This document shows, one piece after another, positions 21,901-34,075 of a stretch of 64,000 nt of DNA. The stretch is taken from positions 12,766,852 through 12,830,851 of the forward strand of contig CM042958.1 in the NCBI GenBank assembly GCA_023678885.1. Reading direction: 5' to 3'. The notes under the pieces were generated by a model that saw nothing but the letters and a program-made list of their open reading frames with translations, ran no database searches and was not told where the DNA came from. Position numbers and translations under genes: made by a program. Source of the stretch: Pogostemon cablin. Taxonomy: Eukaryota > Streptophyta > Magnoliopsida > Lamiales > Lamiaceae. The first letter of the stretch is position 1. Every line of letters begins with the position of its first letter.

Positions 21901-24127
21901 AAGAGGAGGGTTTTATTTTTTTATTTTATTTTTTTTTTGCAACCAAAGAAACGGAAGATTACAAGGTTAACGTAATGGAAATGGAGAACTCTTCATTTTT
22001 TCCCTTCCACATATCTTTCAATTAGGGTTCTTAATTTAGTGATGAATTGTCTCCATGAAGATGACGATTAGGTTTTCTGCTTCTCCTCCTCTTCTTCTCT
22101 ACATTGTATCCCACCCTATCTTTGTACGAAGATGGTGTTCATGGTGAAATTTGATGGTTGAATTCTTTGAATTGTTTAGCAGTACATAGGAAAAGGGTTG
22201 TATGTCTGTGTTTCCATTGTACAAGCGTACAGCAATAGACTATCATACAGTGGGGCTACATTCAAAAGGGAAACTCCTCATATGTGGTGGATATGGAAAT
22301 GATTGTGTATTTGTATATGTATGTTATAATACTTCATATAATTGAAATTTTTATCTGTATTTAATTTCTACAGAACTTTTAAGCAAACATGCAGAAAGTG
22401 AAGTTCGTGGTAGGCTGAAGGGATAATTGAGAAGAATGGATATATTATAACTGATCCAATTGGTTATTGTCAAGTGAGTTTTTCTATAAGCCTCAATATT
22501 ATAAAGTACTATATATTAATTGTGCATAGAAAATGTGTAAAATATTAATTGTGCATGAAAATGTATTACAAATTAATTAGTACTTTTAGAATTGAAAATT
22601 TTGGCTTTAATTTACTACTATCTTTATGTTACTATAGTTTGCCTAATTTGGCATGCATTCAAAATTAGAAGTCATTTTACCACATGACAGGAGGATTAGA
22701 AATCAGTTCAGCTCCCTAAATAACTTGGCATATTTCTGTTGAAAATGCCACTAATTTTTGGGATTTTTTCTATCTTTTATCTCATATAAATGTAAATTGT
22801 GATGATAATATTGTGGTTCTTCCATTTCATCTTGATCCTTTGCTTCATAAAACCCATGTTATGACTTTTGGAATGCTGCTATTAGGATTAAATCCTTTGG
22901 TTCTAAAGAAGAAACATGTAATGATGCCTCTTGAAGATGTCTAGAATTTTTGTTTGTTTGTTTTTAAAACCGTTATCATGTAAATCACACTCTCACAAAA
23001 AGGTTGCAGCTTAGATTGAAGTTTATCTCACTTATTGCTTAATCAAATTACTAAGATAGCTTTCACATGATAACAAGGGATGATACATATAACCAACTAC
23101 TTACCTCATAAATAGCCATGCATTGGATTGCTAAGAAGGGTGCAACTCAGATGTTTAACTTTTGTTGTATGATTGTATTCGGGTAGAAGCAGCCAGTCGT
23201 AGTTTAGTTTTACCATTTCACCATTATTTCATCATGCAAAATTTTTTAAGGCATGAGAACTATGCATTGTTCTTACTTTGTAGTTTTTTTTTTTTTGTAA
23301 TTATTTCAAATCTGATTAGACAGGGTTCTTGGTTAATCACAGTTCTTTTGAAATGGTTGCTCAGAGTTAATGATGTTATGGTTGACTAATAGTGCTAATA
23401 GTGACTCCGAGAGATAAAAACACGATGTGTTAGTATAGTATATAATTGATTTTATGGCTTCAGATTTAGGAACGTTGGGTATGTTTGCTTCAGTTGTGGC
23501 TAATTATAATTGATTTTATGGCTTCAGTTTTGGGAACGGTGTGTATGCTGGCTTCTGTTGTGGCTAATTATTTAAATTATTTAGGTGCTCTGGTGTATTA
23601 GGTGCATTGCATTTTATGAGTAATTTAATTTAATATTTTTATATAAAATGCACACACAATGTTTTATTAACACAATTTTTAAATATAAATTTATGATATT
23701 AAATTAATACTTGAAAATAATCACTTAATAATTCCGTGTTGAACGTTGGTTTCATGCTAGTATATTTATATAGATTTGTACAGCATATCAAATTCTTTAT
23801 TTATTATCTAAAAATATCATATTTCTCTTAAAATATATATACAACATGATTATATTAGTACAAATATAATAAATGTGACGTTGGAAAATAACATGATTTT
23901 TATTAATATTAGTACAATAATAAATGTGACGTTGGAAAATTACCTCTATATATAATCCAATAGCATTTACATATCCACAATAGGTGTGGTGATACACAAC
24001 TTACTCCAACCATACACAAAATAGCATCCTAACAACTTGTGGTTTAGCATAACACAAATTGCATTGATACTGATTCCACTAAACTACCTTCACTTGCTAA
24101 TCCTGAAAAAAGCCTGATGAGTGATGA
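21900..24127. other. Intergenic, no gene recognised; includes a 62-bp tandem duplication
   Basis: No convincing coding frame. A 62-bp duplication (TTGATTTTATGGCTTCAG, then TTGTGGCTAATTA) lies at 23445-23571. A repeated phrase AATAAATGTGACGTTGGAAAAT occurs near 23868 and 23920. The last 300 bases are the 3' flank of the kinase gene. Confidence 0.5.
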
Positions 24128-27100
24128 CTAAGTAAAGTGTACTACTCTAGGCTGTTTAGGTTTCTTAACAGCTGCATCCACATTTTCCAGTATCTCAACT
24201 ACTTCTTGCATTGCTGGTCTTCTTTTAGGATCATTTTCCAGACAATTTCGAGCAAGCTTAGCCATTCCTATTGCAGATTCAGTAGGATAACTTCCCTCTA
24301 AACGCGGATCAACATAGGCCTTCACCTTCTTTCTCTCAGATAAAATCGGCTTGATCCAATCAACAAGATTCTGTTGCCCTGATGGCCGTTTTAGGTCTAA
24401 TGCTCGCAGACCTGTGAGCATTTCTAGTAACACCACACCAAAGCCATATACATCACTCTTCACGTACAAGTGCCCTGGAATAAACATCTCATTAGAACAT
24501 TATAAGAATTTGTGAGATTTAAGTTTTGTTTTCCTTCGTTTCAGACACTCAACAGAGTTTATATGTGTATTTACCTGTTGCAATGTACTCGGGGGCTGCA
24601 TAACCATATGTCCCAATTACCCGTGTTGACACATGGGTACTATCAGCTGATGGACCCATTTTTGCAAGGCCAAAGTCGGATAGCTTGGCATGGTATGACT
24701 AAGAAGGAAGCAAGTTGATACACCCACGTTAAAATTATGGTTATATGATTTCAGCTATAAAATAAGTAGATTCTATGATGGTACAAATAGAAGATAGGTC
24801 TAGAGCTTACCCCATCAAGCAATATGTTTGAGGTCTTGAAGTCTCTGTAGATGACCTTTACTTCCAATGAATGCAGGAATGCCAAACCGCGAGCAGCTTC
24901 AATCAAGATCCTGATCCTCACATCCCATGGGAGTGGCTGAACGTAACTACCCCCTAAAGAAGCAAAGCTCAAAAAATTAACTAAACTTCAGAATAATGTC
25001 TCTCTCTGCCAAGAATAACATAAGATACAGTTGGTATTTACACAGCAATTTATTATCCATACTTCGAAAAAGATGGTTCTCCAAGCTGCCTTTTTCCAGG
25101 AATTCATAGACGAGTAGGAACTCTTTATCCTCCCAACAGTAGCCCAATAGCTTCACCAGATTAGGGTGTGATAGTCTTCCAAGGAAATTCACCTCAGACT
25201 GCACATATGAACAATATTAATTATGGTATTAGGACTCACAAATCACCCTATATTAGAATCCTTAAATCTTGCAAGACTAAAGCATTACTAGTGCCTTTCC
25301 AAACAGAGAAAAAAATGGAATTAAGATAATCCATTACCCCATTTATGAATAAGCATCACCAAAAAAATAAAAAAAACCATAATCTGCCAAAGGATAATAA
25401 TTAATGTAGTCAACAATATAAGCCAAGCATTTTCTTTTTTCATTTTTTCTCTACTTTTTATAAATTTTAGTCTATAAATTGTGGAAAGAAAAATAGTACT
25501 ATGGTTTACTGAGCTGGACATTAACTCCAGTAAATCATCAATTAAACTTAGGAAGAAAATTCCGTGAAATGATTCCACAACCGTATCATCCTCAATTGTT
25601 ATACCCTTTTAAATTACAATCTGTCATCCTTCTAAAAATAAGTTATTTGTCTGTTATATGGAAGAGTAGCACTTGTCATGCATAAAGGTGATACTTCAAA
25701 ATCCAGTTCCATGCAATGCCTTCTCGTTTAATTTTAAATTTGACACAGACTAAATTTGTTTATGGTTTAAACTTAAATGATTATGCATTATTCTGTAGAA
25801 AAAATTCCAATTTTTTTTTTTTTGAAAGATGAAACATTAGGATATGTTTAATAATGTTGCCTAATTAGTCAATAAAAGTAAATGCGATTTAAAGCACTCA
25901 TTATAATTAATATTTCTCAATACCAATCTGTTAAATTTGAATTTGAGAGCAATACCTGCCACTCTTGAAAGCCCTGCATGCTTTCAGAATTCAACTTCTT
26001 AACAGCAATAACGGTTCCACTTCCAGGTTTGCCGGGCGCTTTCTTATTGAGCCAACCCTTGTAAACCTTACCAAAACCCCCTTCTCCCAGCACTGTATCA
26101 GGTTTGAAGTTTCTGGTGGCAACTTTGAGTTCTGAAAAGCTGAAAACAATCAAGTTTGGTTGGGATAGCACCTCCCCTACTGAACTCACATTGGCCTCAT
26201 TGCCGCCAGTTGGAGCAGAGAATCTTTGGCTTCTTAAGTCCGAGTGGCTGGTTTTACGTTGTATTGGTGCTGCAAATATATATATGCATATACTCGTCAA
26301 TTTTGAGACTATTAATTAAGAGAGAAGTGAAAAATTAACCAAAGAACATCAGTTCAGTCATTTGTTTAGCAAAATATACACTGATTATTAACTTGCTAGT
26401 CAAATCAATACCTGATAGTGAATGGTCGACCAATTCTTTATTCTTTGATGATTTTTCGGTTTTCCAAAGCACATCCAATGGCAAAACTTTTCGTGATAGC
26501 TTAATCATCATGTATTTTATCTCATATTTCTTTCCAGAACTAATCATGTTGCTGCTGCTTTTCTCTCTCAGAATAGATGTTACACTTTTCTTTTTCAAAT
26601 CAGCCGGAAAATCATCAGCAACGCTTGCTTCAACATTAGGCGACAAAGATTTTGATTTCTCACGCTGAAGGTCATTAATATGTGGCGCAATTTCAGCAAC
26701 ATCACTCATCTCATTCGGTACCATATTAACAGCAGTTGCTCTTCCATTTGGAAAAGAAGAAATCATGTCAGTAATCCTATCTTTCCCTTCAAGTACGAAA
26801 GAATCCGAGTGATCCTGCCTCTCAGGGTATCTACTGTTGCTGGGTCTTAGGCGCATGTACCTGATTCCACGTTGTATTGGTGCTGCAAATACATACATAC
26901 ATACGGGTCAATTTCGAGGCTATTAATTATGAAAGAAACGAAAATTTTACAAAGGACATCACATTCATTTGTTTGCAAAATATAAACTGATTATTAATTT
27001 GCTAGAAAAATCAACACCTGATAGTGAATGGTTGACCTCATCGTTTTTCTTTGATGATTGTCCGGTTTTCCAAAGCAAATCCCATGGCAAAAATTTTCGT

Positions 27101-29676
27101 GATAACTTATGCATCATGGATTTTCCTTCGAGGTTCTTTCCAGAACTAATCATGCTGCTTTTGCTTTTCTCTCTCAGAAAAGATGTTAAATTTTTCTTCT
27201 GCAAGTTAGAGGAAGCTGCTGTAAGCCTTAAGCTCGCTGATATATTGATTCTGTCATCACCTGGGAAGTCATCGACAACACTTATTTCATCATTAGGCGG
27301 ACTTGATTCCTCGTGTTCAAAGTTATTAGCATGTGGCAAAACATCAGCGGCAGCTGTTCTTTCATTTGGTAAAGAAGAAATCATGTCCTTGAGGATTTGA
27401 GTAATCCTAGCTTTCTCTTCATGTGCAAAAGATTCTGTGAGATCCTGCTGCTCAAGTGCAAACTGCAGATTCATTACAACATGCGACATTGCAGGCCGTT
27501 TTTTTGGTTCATCAAGCAAGCATTTTTCAGCAATCGTGACAAATGTCTTCAGGCTATCTGGTGATATTTCTTCCCTCAGAGTTGGATCAATAATATGATC
27601 AAGTTGTCCTTTACGAATGTTCTCTCGAGCCCACATGGTTAAACTACACTTATCCTCTCCTAGCAATGGCTCCACTGCTGGTCTCCCGCACAATACTTCC
27701 AACAACACCACACCAAAGGAATATGTATCACTTTCCGTTGTTAGTCTATGAGTTCTAAAATAATCAGGGTCCATATATCCAAATGTGCCCTTAAGATTTG
27801 TGCTAGCCTCATCTTGCAACTTGCTCCCACTTTTAATTTTAGCTAAGCCAAAATCTGAAACCTTAGCCACAAACTTCTGATCAAGCAGAATATTTGAAGT
27901 TTTTACATCACGATGTATGATGCCATTCTCCTGGCCTGTATGGAGATAGTCTAATCCACGACCAGCTGCAATGCAGATCTCAAGACGTTGTCTCCAAGAC
28001 AGAGGAAAATAAGCAATATTTTTTCTTGCAAGTTTGTAAAGATGATCAGCCAATGTCCCATTAGGCATGTACTCATAAACAAGCATCATTTCCTGCTGCT
28101 CATTGCAGTATCCGATCAAAGACACTAGATTAACGTGTCGAAGGTCGGATAATGTTTCAACCTCTGCCCAAAACTCACGCCTCCCTTGCTTGGAGTCTTG
28201 TTTTAATCGCTTAATGGCTAGAATGTCTAGCCCATTATCTACAAGCCCTTTGTAAACTTTGCCAAATCCACCCCTCCCAATACAAAATCTATCATGGAAG
28301 TCATCTGTGGCTGATTGGATCTCAGCTAGGGAAAAGTGACGGCAGAGTCGCTTTGCCTCAGTTGATTGCTTGTTTTCAACTTCCTCAGCAAACTTAGCAC
28401 ACCAAGTTTGCTGCAGCATATACACAATGATGTTTACCAGACAAAGTGTAGCAAAAACAACAGTTGCAAGTGCATTTCTGCGAGCAAGAATATAGAGCAG
28501 AATTTGGATAGGCCGTAGGGGTGATTTGCGGTTAGGTGGCATTGGAGTAAGACTGGCAAGATTGTAGTCATGGTTGCTCAACTTGAATACTTCAAATCCT
28601 TCAAGAGGACCATGTGTATCCAAGAATACATGATTAGATTGCAAAGAGAGAGATATGTCACGTTTACCCTCTCGCTTGTGCCCTTCCACAATCACCATAT
28701 AGTTCTTGTACAGGAGGATGCTTTGATTCCCTCCCTCCTGGAGTACATCACTACTAGTCGAGACAGTTATTTGATTAATAACAAGTGCGAAATCCTTACG
28801 TCCAGCCTCCACTATTCTGAGTCCTAGCTCACAGAAGTGAATCCTCACCAAGTACCTGAATCCCACATCAACAGGGACTTTCCAACTCATAATATTTACC
28901 CTGTTTGCCTTTAATTTTGCGATTGTTGCCCACATCCCAAACAAGCCACTGATATCATCCCCAGATTTCACAGAACCCCATTTTATGTTGTGTCGATGAA
29001 CCATTTCAAGAGCTGTATTATTATCCATGTAAATCACAGATTTACTCCCAACCACTTGGACACCAGTATCTCCACCGTGACAGTAATCAAGGTTTGAAGG
29101 TACAGAGATAATCTCGATACCATTAATGAAAGCATAATTATAATTCGACGGAGAAATTGAAGGAGTAAAAACTAGGTTCAAGGGTTGATTCTCTTGCGTG
29201 ATTACACAGAACTCCTTTACAACAGTATTCACAGCAAGAGCATCAGCAATTATCGAAGCGCTGAAGTTAGCAAGTAGGGTAAAAGGACCCGCTTCAACGG
29301 TGAAAAAGTCGTTAAACCTCTGAAAAGCATAGTATGAATCGGGATTAAAATGAAGTATGATAATTTTCTGACCTGGATGGAGGTGAAAAGTGTATGAAAA
29401 TTGGGAACGAGAGATTCGCGCAGTGCTGTAGGGAACAGGGTCCACAGAGAACTCTGGTTCGGCGGATGATTTGGTTGAGGAACCTTGCAGAGCAATGGCG
29501 AAGGGTAATTTAGGGTAGGAATCTCCGAGCCATTGTCTGCCATGGAGTGAGGTGGAAGCTGCAGCGGAGCCGCAATTGATGGAAATATGGTCAGCGAGGG
29601 TGGGTTGAGGTTGAGCTGTAGCAATGACCGTACAAAAGAAGCAGAGAATAGTGAGGGAGAGAGGTTTTAGTTGCAT
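24128..29676 (-). CDS. Predicted dual-kinase receptor: malectin-like RLK fused to a PIX13-like RLCK-VII
   Basis: Seven exons join in one frame of 1397 aa: 29676-27018, 26882-26412, 26269-25956, 25198-25063, 24953-24811, 24698-24575, 24474-24128; all GT-AG. Seen in order: signal peptide (1-21), malectin-like ectodomain (about 30-365), one membrane span (402-421), kinase 1 (about 465-740; G-loop IGRGGFGKV, Lys489, HRD 588-590, DFG 608-610), a linker (750-886), a duplicate of that linker (887-1043), then kinase 2 (G-loop 1105-1112, Lys1134, YRD 1229-1231, DFG 1249-1251). Family knowledge: CrRLK1L/malectin receptors sense cell-wall or peptide cues, and RLCK-VII kinases relay receptor signals at the plasma membrane. 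Inference: the fusion would tether an RLCK to its receptor. Exons 1-3 join in phase 1 both times. Without splicing exon 1 would stop after 903 aa (stop at 26965). The RLCK part lacks a myristoylated start exon. Transcript proof is missing. Confidence 0.75.
26412..27400 (-). repeat. Duplicated linker module within the fused kinase gene
   Basis: The end of exon 1 and all of exon 2 encode the same module: ITQILKDMISSLPNER versus RITDMISSFPNGR, SFLREKSKSSMISSGK versus SILREKSSSNMISSGK, MMHKLSRKFLPWDLLWKT versus MMIKLSRKVLPLDVLWKT, and VNHSLSG versus VDHSLSG. The downstream splice donor and intron are part of the duplication, so the duplicated exon is phase-neutral. I do not recognise the module as a known domain. 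Confidence 0.85.
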
Positions 29677-30726
29677 GTTTTCAAGGAGTTGTGATTCACT
29701 CTGAATTCATCATCCCATTCCCAAATGATTGCATTTCAATGCTGCTGGAATTTTTAGTCGGTCAACGCCAATCAACTTAGAATTGTCAATTTTGATTATA
29801 TTTTTATTATTTAAATATTAAAATCTAAAAAAATTTAAAAAAAAAATTGGGGGTGAGTGGGGTGGCGTGTAGGGGATAAGGTTGGGTGATAATATTTTTA
29901 TTATTTAAATATTAAAATTTAAAAGTTGTATGTCATTTTTTAAAATTTTAATTTATAAAAGTGGGTTGATGTTGGATTAGTGGGGCGATGCAGATTAGTC
30001 TATACTTTAGTGGGTTTGAAATGGGATGAGCTTTTATGAAATAGATTAATTTTAAATTGAGAAATTAGTGGATTAAGATGAATTGGGGTTTGAAATGGGA
30101 TGAGCTTTTATGAAATGGATTAATTTTAAATTGAGAAATTAGTGGATTAAGATGAATTGGGATGAGTTGTCCAACCTATTTTAACAGCTCTAAATCAACT
30201 ACTAGTAATTTCGCGTCAACTCATCTCACTTTAAAGAATGTCAAAGGCCCACGCTCGGCGCGTGTATATTCTCTACCTTTGCTAATGTTTCTCCACTTTT
30301 TTCTTCTTTTATTTTCCCTACAAAATTATTCACATTTAAAAAATATTATATTCCATCCATTCAATAATTTGAACATTCGATTTAACCCCAAATTAGAAAA
30401 TATCTATTTTGAAATAATATTATTTTTAACATATACTAGTCTTTCACTCCCACAAAATCTATTCTAACTAACTGATCGATTCTGTTTTTCAACTGACATC
30501 AACATTCATATCTTAGTTTAAACTAATTTTATTTACTATTTTTTTACTTAAATAATTATTTTATATTAAATATATCTAACAGTATTTTTATTTTTTTTAA
30601 TAAACTCGATTTATGACAGATTGACAGTAAACCAGCAGTGATAATAAAGTTCAAATTAATCATCCCCACAACTTTGTGCTTGCATGCCACCCACATCGAA
30701 CACGGTCCGAGCACTTATTTTTAAAA
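29677..30726. other. Upstream region of the fused kinase gene; 74-bp tandem duplication at 30012-30160
   Basis: No coding frame. Two head-to-tail copies of a 74-bp unit (GGTTTGAAATGGGATGAGC, ending GATGAATTGG) lie at 30012-30160. No clear TATA box could be assigned to the gene. Confidence 0.6.
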
Positions 30727-30918
30727 TGAGTGAGGTTCCTATGCAATCGGGCGCACGGAGCACATTCCGTGCACCTTTGCAATTTTCGTGCCCCTTTACA
30801 ATTTAAACTCCTAGCAATACATAGGTTTAAATAGAATATAGAGGGAGAGAGTTGTGTTCACATATGGACACGAAATATTCCTCCATGTCCCGAGGACGCA
30901 GGAGCTTTTGCCTTCTAA
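30727..30918. repeat. Short dispersed MITE-like element, copy 2 of 3
   Basis: Inverted relative to 2697-2880: GAGGTTCCTATGCAATCGGG at the left, TCCCGAGGACGCAGGAGC at the right, with the same interior order. Confidence 0.5.
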
Positions 30919-31077
30919 AATACACAACTTTTTTACTAAACTGAGGTACATGCAGATATAATGTGTGACGGAGATAGTATTAATTATGAATATCTTAATT
31001 TATTTTTTTTTTCTTTTTTTTTTTTTACATTTAGCAAATTCGGAATTAGGAATAGGTGGCACTCAATATGGAGTATT

Positions 31078-31595
31078 GACTAAATAAAGTGTACTCTAGG
31101 CTGTGTAGATTTCTCAACAGCTGCACCTATATTTTCCAGTATCTCAAACACTTGTTGCATGCCTATATTTTCCAGACAGTTTAGATCAAGCTTAGCCATT
31201 CCTACAGCAGCTTTGCTCGGATATCTAATATCTTCCCTCTAAACGCTAATCGACAATGTTGATCAACTTCCTCCTCTCAGATAAATATGGCTTGTCAGAA
31301 CTTCTTTTCCAGATGAACGATTTGTATCAAACACACGCAAACATGTGACCATTTCTACTAATACCACACCAAACTCTTCACATACTAGTGCCCTGTTATA
31401 AAAATATATGACCAATATTTGTTGAGATATGACCCATTTTCTTTTGATTAGGGAAACTATATATGAAATAGTCGGTATGTTTACCTGTTGCAATGTACTC
31501 GGCGGCAGCATAATTCCATATGTACCCATTATAATATGCGTTGTCAAATAGGATTTACTAACAGTCGGACCCATGTGTTGCAAAGATTCGCACAC
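31078..31595 (-). pseudogene. Fragment of a PIX13-like kinase: remains of the last two exons
   Basis: Minus-strand sequence resembles the last two exons of the kinase copies: a decayed exon with HMGPTVSKSYLTTHIIMGTYG at 31580-31490 and then a last exon with EEFGVVLVEMVTCLRVFDT and the tail near 31078 that matches the end of the 24128 gene rather than the 42076 gene. Several frameshifts and deletions. No other exons. Confidence 0.8.
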
Positions 31596-33370
31596 GATCT
31601 TTATGTGCGTTGGGGCAGCGGATAGGATCGATTACCTTCTTGCCTCCGGAGAACGATACTGAAGTGGCTGTTGGCCACGTCGGTTCGCTGTCTGATGGCT
31701 AGATTGTGCTTTAGGCTCTCGTGGTCTCTCTTTAGACGAGTCGATTCTTTCCAAAGTCTCGACTATTTCCTGCATTGATGGTCTGTCCTTTGGTTCGCTT
31801 TCAAGACAAGTCAGAGCCAGCTGAGCTACTTGAAAAGCTGATCTGTAAGGAAATTTGCCCTCGAGACGAGTATCAATAACCTGCTTCAACTTCCTCCTCT
31901 CGGATAAATGTGGCTTGATCCAATCAACCAGATTCTGCTGTCCGAGTGGGCGATTTGTGTCGAAGGCGCGCAGACCTGTGAGCATTTCGACTAACACAAC
32001 ACCGAATCCATACACATCACTCTTCACGTACAAGTGCCCTGGCATAAAATTCTAGTTATAAATGATCAAATTGAAATATGATTCATTTTCTTTTGATCAT
32101 GAAACTAAGTTGAGTTGGCCTGTTTACCTGTTGCAATGTACTCGGGGGCAGCATAACCATACGTTCCCATCACCTGTGTGGTCACATGGGATTTACTAGC
32201 AGTCGGACCCATCTTTGCTAGGCCGAAGTCAGATAACTTGGCATGGTAAAACTGAGAATATGTATCGAGGTTAGTACAATGGCAGGCACAAATATACAAG
32301 GTACTGAAACATCACACGAGCAGAAGACTTACTCTGTCGAGCAATATGTTGGAGGCCTTGAAGTCTCGATAAATAACCTTTTTATCTTGTGCATGCAAGA
32401 ATGCCAGGCCGTGAGCGGCTCCAATCAATATCTTGAGCCTGATATCCCAAGGAAGCGGCTGAACATGCGAACCCCCTAAGAAACAAACTCGAGCAATTCA
32501 ATATCTAGCACTATATTGCAGAAGAAAATGTCTCTTTATGATGTGAATTTAATCCTTACTTCCAAAGAGATGGTTCTCTAAGCTGCCTTTTTGCATGAAT
32601 TCGTAAACAAGAAGCAGCTCCTTATCTTCCCAACAGTAGCCCAACAGCCTCACCAGATTAGGATGAGACAGACTTCCAAGAAAGTTCACCTCAGACTGCA
32701 CACAAGAACAACATCAGGCTGTTAGTATAGTCAATCACCAAATTATTTGCCTCATGTAGAATCATTCGTAAACGATCAAGGAAATCAAGAAAGATAGCAG
32801 ACACAAAGCATCCACAAGAACATATGATTCCTGCTTCAATACAATCAATAATGGGTGTTAAAGTAAATTATAAATAATAATAATAATGATAATAACTTCC
32901 AGTCCTAATGACTGGCCTGGTTAGCGTGCGCTAGTCAGTTGGGGCCAAAAAGACTCAATTTTAAATGAATTGCAAACAGATCATTATTAGAAGTAAATAA
33001 AAACAACAAAACAGTTCATTACTAATCCTGCAGATTAATCAAACAAGTAGTAGAATGATACCTGCCACTCTTGAAAGCCCCTGCAGGCTTTGAGAATTCA
33101 ACTTCTTAACAGCATCGACGGTTCCACTTCCAGGTTTGCCGTCGACCCACCCCTTGAAAACTTTACCAAAACCTCCTTCTCCCAGCATTGTATCAGGTCT
33201 GAAGTTTCTGGTGGCAATTTTCAGTTCTGAATACTAGTAAACCTTCAAGTTTGGTGGTTGGGGTAGCACCTGCCCATCTGGACTCACACTCGCCTCAGAG
33301 AATCTACTGCTTCTGGAAACAGCACTACTTCTTAATGCCATGTAGCTGCTTCTACGTTGTATTGGTGCTG

Positions 33371-33480
<110 letters not shown>

Positions 33481-33563
33481 GGTCAATTTCGAGAATATTA
33501 ATTAAGAAAGACAAGAAAATTCTACCAAACGACATCAGTTCACATTCATTTGTTTTGCAAAAT

Positions 33564-34075
33564 TGTAATGTGTAGACTCTTGCATGCCTTCATGCAGACG
33601 TTGCCATTAACTGAGGTGTAGGCTTATTAGTTGGCAGCATGAAGTTTTACAGTTGGAGATAGCTGATTGGTGCATAAAGTAGTTTACAAGATAAGTTAGT
33701 TAGTTGTAAGTTAGGCGGTTATGATTAACTAACTTTCATGGTGATTGAAGTAGGCTGTGTGTACACCAAGGGCAGCCGGTCCCTATAAGCCTAATACATC
33801 AGCTATAAAAAGCCTGCAGCATAACTACCCGATTCATTCTTTTCATTCTAGTTTTTCTGCATAATCAGTTATAAGGTTGAGGCTAATTACTTGTATTCAT
33901 CTTGCTTGTAATCCCTCATCAGATTACAATCAATATCGTAGGTTTTTCAAAACAGAACCACTATAAATCTTGCTCTTCTTCTATTATCCAAAAGTGTAAG
34001 TTTTATTATCTTATGTGAGTGTTCTTGTGTGTGTCATCATCATGGTTGCATTGCATCTATCATCTATCTTCGACA
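33564..34075 (+). mobile_element. Solo LTR, 512 bp, with 5-bp target duplication
   Basis: Starts TGTAATGTGTAGACTC and ends ATCTATCTTCGACA; flanks AAAAT at 33559-33563 and 34076-34080 are identical. The paralogous intron near 26985 has the empty site. It carries a TATAAAA box (33804-33810) and a CTTGTATTCATCTTGCTTG region typical of Copia-type LTRs. No internal domain, so it is a recombination product. Confidence 0.85.
33804..33810 (+). promoter_or_regulatory. TATA box of the solo LTR
   Basis: TATAAAA in the middle of the 512-bp LTR, at a distance from the LTR start that is usual for the U3/R border. Confidence 0.55.

Noticed and set aside
22000..23440. Gene-like, less AT-rich stretch downstream of 22000
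   Set aside because: No coding frame with domain or splice pattern could be built; left as intergenic, could be a non-coding transcript.
26965..27017. Stop codon at 26965 as the normal end of the receptor kinase (903 aa)
   Set aside because: Not excluded, but the last 17 residues are read from what is a good intron (GT donor, TTTGCAG acceptor) with matching phase, and the duplicated exon 2 has the same donor. I treat it as an intron-retention form.
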